From Arthrobacter sp. Hiyo8 (GTDB taxonomy: Bacteria > Actinomycetota > Actinomycetes > Actinomycetales > Micrococcaceae): 64,000 nucleotides of DNA. Shown piece after piece: positions 60,871 to 64,000 of the stretch (within the stretch, counting starts at the first letter, position 1; every line of letters begins with the position of its first letter). The DNA lies in assembly GCA_001549895.1 (NCBI GenBank), contig AP014719.1:1240001-1304000 (forward strand), given 5' to 3'. A program made the position numbers and the translations under genes. The notes beneath the pieces were generated by a model. That model saw nothing but the letters and a program-made list of their open reading frames with translations. It was not told the origin of the DNA and made no database searches.

Positions 60871-62588
60871 TCCAGGCTGATCGGCCCAGCTCGTCCAACA
60901 GGTCACCGGGACCGGGGTTGCCTGCCACGGACGAACCACCGAGGTGGTTCACCACGCCCCACACAGCGTTCAGCCTGTGGTGACGGCGCCTTCGGCCCAG
61001 CCTGCGGTGAACGAGACGTCGTCGCCCGCAAGGAAGATGCCTCGCTGGCTCTCCGGCAGCTTGTCCTGCTTGAAGTGCGTGAACAGGCGCTGCTGGTAGC
61101 GGTAGTGCCCTGGCAGGTTGGCCTTGAAGGCACCCATGAAGTTGGGGTCGGCCTCCCAGGAAACGGTGATGGGCTGTCCCACGATGTGGCTCGCGATGTC
61201 CACACCCGGGTAGATCTGCTCGAGCGAGTGCAGCATGAGCCTGACGCGTTCCTCGGCGCTGAGCGAGAGCCACTTCAGGGCGTCGTCGTTCCACGTATAG
61301 GAGAGCAGGATGACGGCAGGCTTGTCCGGGCCGTCGTCGAGCAGGTACGTCGCCCGGTTGAGCCGGTCGGTCAGCGTCATGGACAACACTTCGCGGCCCG
61401 TTTCGGGGTCGATGTCCTTCCAGAACGGCCGGTCCACCATGACGAAGGTCTTGGACGACTGCATGTAGTGCGAGCGTTCGATCGCGGTCCACAGTTCCGA
61501 GGGGAACAGCGATTCCTGGGTGTGGATGCGCGTGGACAGCAGCCAGGACTGGCAGGTGGTCACGACGGCGGAGTACCCGGTTTCGCGGCCCCAACGCTCG
61601 CGCACCATGAGGTCGCCGTCCGCTCCGCGCTCAATGCGGTCCACGGCCCCGCGAGGGGAACCGGAATGCAACGATGCGAGCGAGGTGCCCTCGGGCCAGT
61701 GGGCCATGCCCGACGGCGCGTGGTGCCACAGTGCCTCGGGGAGCCGTTGCGCTCCCCCCGTGATGAGGCGGTGCTGGTCATCGGCGTCGGTGTAGACGAC
61801 GCGCAGGATTTCGAGGATGGAGTTGGGGAAGTCGGTGTCCCAGCCACCCGTGCCGAAACCTACTTGGCCGAAGGCCTCGCGGTGCGCGAATCCGGCCTCC
61901 TTGAAGGACGTGCTTGCGGCGATGAATCCGTAGAAGGTCTGTTCGTCCAGGAGAGGGAGCAGCCCGTTCCATAGCTCCTTGATGCGCTTGGTGTCGCGGG
62001 CCCGGATCGCCTCCTGCATTTCCTGGAACGCGGCGCCGTCATTCACTGCTGCCTTCCAGGCTGCGGCAACCTCGTGGAAGAACTCCGGCAGCTCAGCCGA
62101 CGTGGCGGCGTAGTGCTTCTGTCCGGCCAACTCGATCACGGTGCTCGATGTTGCCGGGCAAGCGGGTTGGGGAATTCCTGGGTGTCCAGGCCGAGGAGTT
62201 CCACGTAGTGGTAGAACGCCTTTCCGGACACCGGGAAGCGCATGCCACCGAGGTCTGCCACCACTCCGGGAGCGGACGGGAAGCTCGCGGTGCGCAACCG
62301 CCCGCCGATTTGGTCGGCCTCGTAGACCACGGGGCGCAGCCCGAGCTTCATGAGCTCGTAGGCCGTGACGAGTCCCGAAAGGCCCGCACCGATCACCGCG
62401 ACCTCTGTGCCGTACAGTTCCGGCGGAATAACCGCCAGCCCGTCGGGGTGGGCCAGGTAGTGGTCGTAGCTGAACGGGAAGTCCGGGTTCAGCATGGTGA
62501 TGGGAGCGTCGGCCGGCGTTGCTTGGGAAATTCCGGCATCCCCCGCGCGGGGTGTGGGTTCCGTGGGCAATTCGGTGGCGATGGTCAT
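60867..62588 (-). CDS. Flavin monoamine oxidase family protein (tryptophan monooxygenase/L-amino acid oxidase-like)
   Basis: A FAD enzyme of the amine oxidase family. The dinucleotide motif is [29 protein letters not shown], followed by [29 protein letters not shown] resembles bacterial tryptophan 2-monooxygenases and related L-amino acid oxidases. A C-terminal FAD-contact block is [27 protein letters not shown]. Frameshifts lie near 62150 and 60885, and the corrected stop is at 60867. It overlaps the permease stop by 4 bp, so the transported and oxidised compounds are probably the same. The exact substrate is unknown. Confidence 0.88.
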
Positions 62589-64000
62589 GAAAGTTCTGCC
62601 TTCACAGTTTCCGGGTCGGCGACCCTGGCGGATAGTTCACGGTATTCCTGTTCGGTCAGGGCCGCTACCTTGGAGTTCCGGCGTCCATAGCCGAAGTAGA
62701 GGGCGATCCCCACGAGCATCCAGCCACCGAACACCACCCAGGTGTCGGCACCCAGGTTGGCCATGAGGTAGGCACACATGAGGGTGCCGAGGACGGGGGT
62801 GATCGGGTAGAGCGGTACGCGGAAGCTGCGCTTGAGCTCCGGGCGGTTGCGCCGCAGGTAGATGACGGCGACGTTGACCAGCGCGAACGCGAAGAGGGTG
62901 CCGATGCTGGTGGCGTCGGCCAGCGCGCCGAGCGGGACAAGTCCCGCGGTGAGTGCGACGGCGGTGCCCACGATGAGCGTTCCGGCCACCGGAGTGCCGG
63001 TGCGCGGGGAGATCCGTCCGAAGACCTCAGGGACCAGCCCGTCGCGGGACATGGAGAGCAGGATGCGGGTCTGGCCGTAGAGCACGGTCAGGACGATGCT
63101 GGCGATGGCGAGCACGGCACCGATGGAGAAGACGAGCGCGATCCAGGGTTGGTGGGTGGTTTCCTCGAGGATCTGGACCAGGGCTGCCTCAGTGCCGCCG
63201 AACCATTCCCAGGGCCGGGCACCGATAGCGGCCACGGCAACCAGGACGTAGATGCTGGTCACGATCACCATGGAGAGCAGGATGGCCCGGGGCAGGTCTC
63301 GCTTGGGATTGCGGGCTTCCTCGCCTGCGGTGGAAGCGGCGTCGAAACCGATGTAGGAGAAGAACACCCGGGATGCTGCGGCCGAAACGCCTGCGGCCCC
63401 CATCGGCATGAGAGGTTCGAAGTTGCCGGCGTTGAACGCGGTGAACGCAACGGCGCAGAAGAACAGCAGGATGACAATCTTGATGGTCACGATCACGGTG
63501 TTGATCCAGGCGCTTTCCTTGGCGCCGCGCACCAGCAGGACCATGGCGAGGACCACGATCAGCATGGCCGGCACGTTGACCACGCCGCCGCTGCCCGGTG
63601 GCTGGGACATCGCGTCCGGCAGGAACTGCCCGAACGCGGCAAGTGTTTCGTTCACGTATTGCCCTGCGCCGACGGCCACGGCAGCTACGGAGACCGCGTA
63701 TTCGAGGACGAGGCACCAACCACAGATCCAGGCCATGCCCTCGCCCATCGTGGCATAGGAGTAGGAATAGCTGGACCCGGCGACGGGCACGAGGCCTGCC
63801 ATTTCGGCGTAGGACACGGCCGAGAACAGGGCGGCCAGCCCAGCGACCACGAAGGAAATCCAGACCGCGGGTCCGGCCAGCGGCACGGATTCACCCAGGA
63901 TCACCAGGATGCCGGTTCCCAGGGTCGCGCCGACGCTGATCATCGTCAGCTGGAGGACGCCGAAGCTGCGGACCAGCGGCGTACCGCTTTCGCTGCTTCC
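62585..64000 (-). CDS. APC-family amino acid permease (5' end outside window)
   Basis: An amino acid/polyamine/organocation transporter with about 12 helices. The first family block GATLGTGILVILGES is in the visible part, and the frame remains open to 64000, so the start is beyond the edge. GFDAASTAGEEARNPKRDLPRAI is the conserved region of cationic amino acid transporter (CAT)-like members, with GQTRILLSMSRDGLVPEVFGRI. It precedes and overlaps the amine oxidase gene. Confidence 0.92.
   Translation of the reverse strand, partial: GSSESGTPLVRSFGVLQLTMISVGATLGTGILVILGESVPLAGPAVWISFVVAGLAALFSAVSYAEMAGLVPVAGSSYSYSYATMGEGMAWICGWCLVLEYAVSVAAVAVGAGQYVNETLAAFGQFLPDAMSQPPGSGGVVNVPAMLIVVLAMVLLVRGAKESAWINTVIVTIKIVILLFFCAVAFTAFNAGNFEPLMPMGAAGVSAAASRVFFSYIGFDAASTAGEEARNPKRDLPRAILLSMVIVTSIYVLVAVAAIGARPWEWFGGTEAALVQILEETTHQPWIALVFSIGAVLAIASIVLTVLYGQTRILLSMSRDGLVPEVFGRISPRTGTPVAGTLIVGTAVALTAGLVPLGALADATSIGTLFAFALVNVAVIYLRRNRPELKRSFRVPLYPITPVLGTLMCAYLMANLGADTWVVFGGWMLVGIALYFGYGRRNSKVAALTEQEYRELSARVADPETVKAELS

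Overview
The window is a stretch of core chromosome from a high-GC actinobacterium. It most resembles a member of the Micrococcaceae of the Arthrobacter type. Supporting signs are a mycothiol S-conjugate amidase, the mazG-eno-ftsB-DUF501-ppx order, a DUF4307 gene beside greA, and many genes with a TANNNT box exactly 6 nt before the start codon and no Shine-Dalgarno sequence. I see no rRNA, prophage, insertion sequence or CRISPR array. There is one tRNA gene.

Layout. 1-7900: a YyaL-type thioredoxin-fold protein, a small membrane protein, mca, a DUF4307 protein, greA, ilvA, an AI-2E family membrane protein and an aldose 1-epimerase. 8003-11583: galT, galK and a thiolase. 11652-17761: a Bax inhibitor-1 protein and a five-gene branched-chain amino acid ABC operon (livK-livH-livM-livG-livF). 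18003-26799: a tRNA-Leu(UAA), an ACT-GNAT fusion, ndh behind a probable Rex operator, a membrane-anchored subtilase, ppx, DUF501, ftsB, eno and mazG. 26792-37009: adenosine deaminase, two DedA proteins, then a nucleoside uptake and breakdown cluster (lipoprotein, two-domain ATPase, two permeases, cdd, deoA). 37338-39260: ohrR, ohr and an MDR oxidoreductase behind OhrR-like boxes. 39313-39603: a two-sided 32-bp-period repeat array. 39610-45788: an M20 amidohydrolase, a mannose-1-phosphate guanylyltransferase and sdhCDAB. 45880-50978: an alpha/beta hydrolase, a YihY protein, a 2'-5' RNA ligase family protein, trpS, xth and a membrane protein. 51045-56070: an ABC-2 exporter and a two-component system. 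56173-60870: folD, glyA, purU (one-carbon metabolism), a methyltransferase and a gamma carbonic anhydrase. 60867-64000: a flavin amine oxidase with an amino acid permease that runs off the right edge.

Sequence quality matters for every entry. More than half of the genes, including essential ones such as eno, glyA, folD and sdhA, carry one or more frameshifts. Each one I resolved is explained by a single missing base, nearly always in a short G or C run. I read them as sequencing or assembly errors, not pseudogenes, and give each gene its full intended extent.

Regulation visible in the sequence includes leaderless promoters, Rex and OhrR operators, hairpins that separate binding-protein genes from the rest of two ABC operons, and at least three kinds of long intergenic palindrome. 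One palindrome family of 66-67 bp occurs three times.
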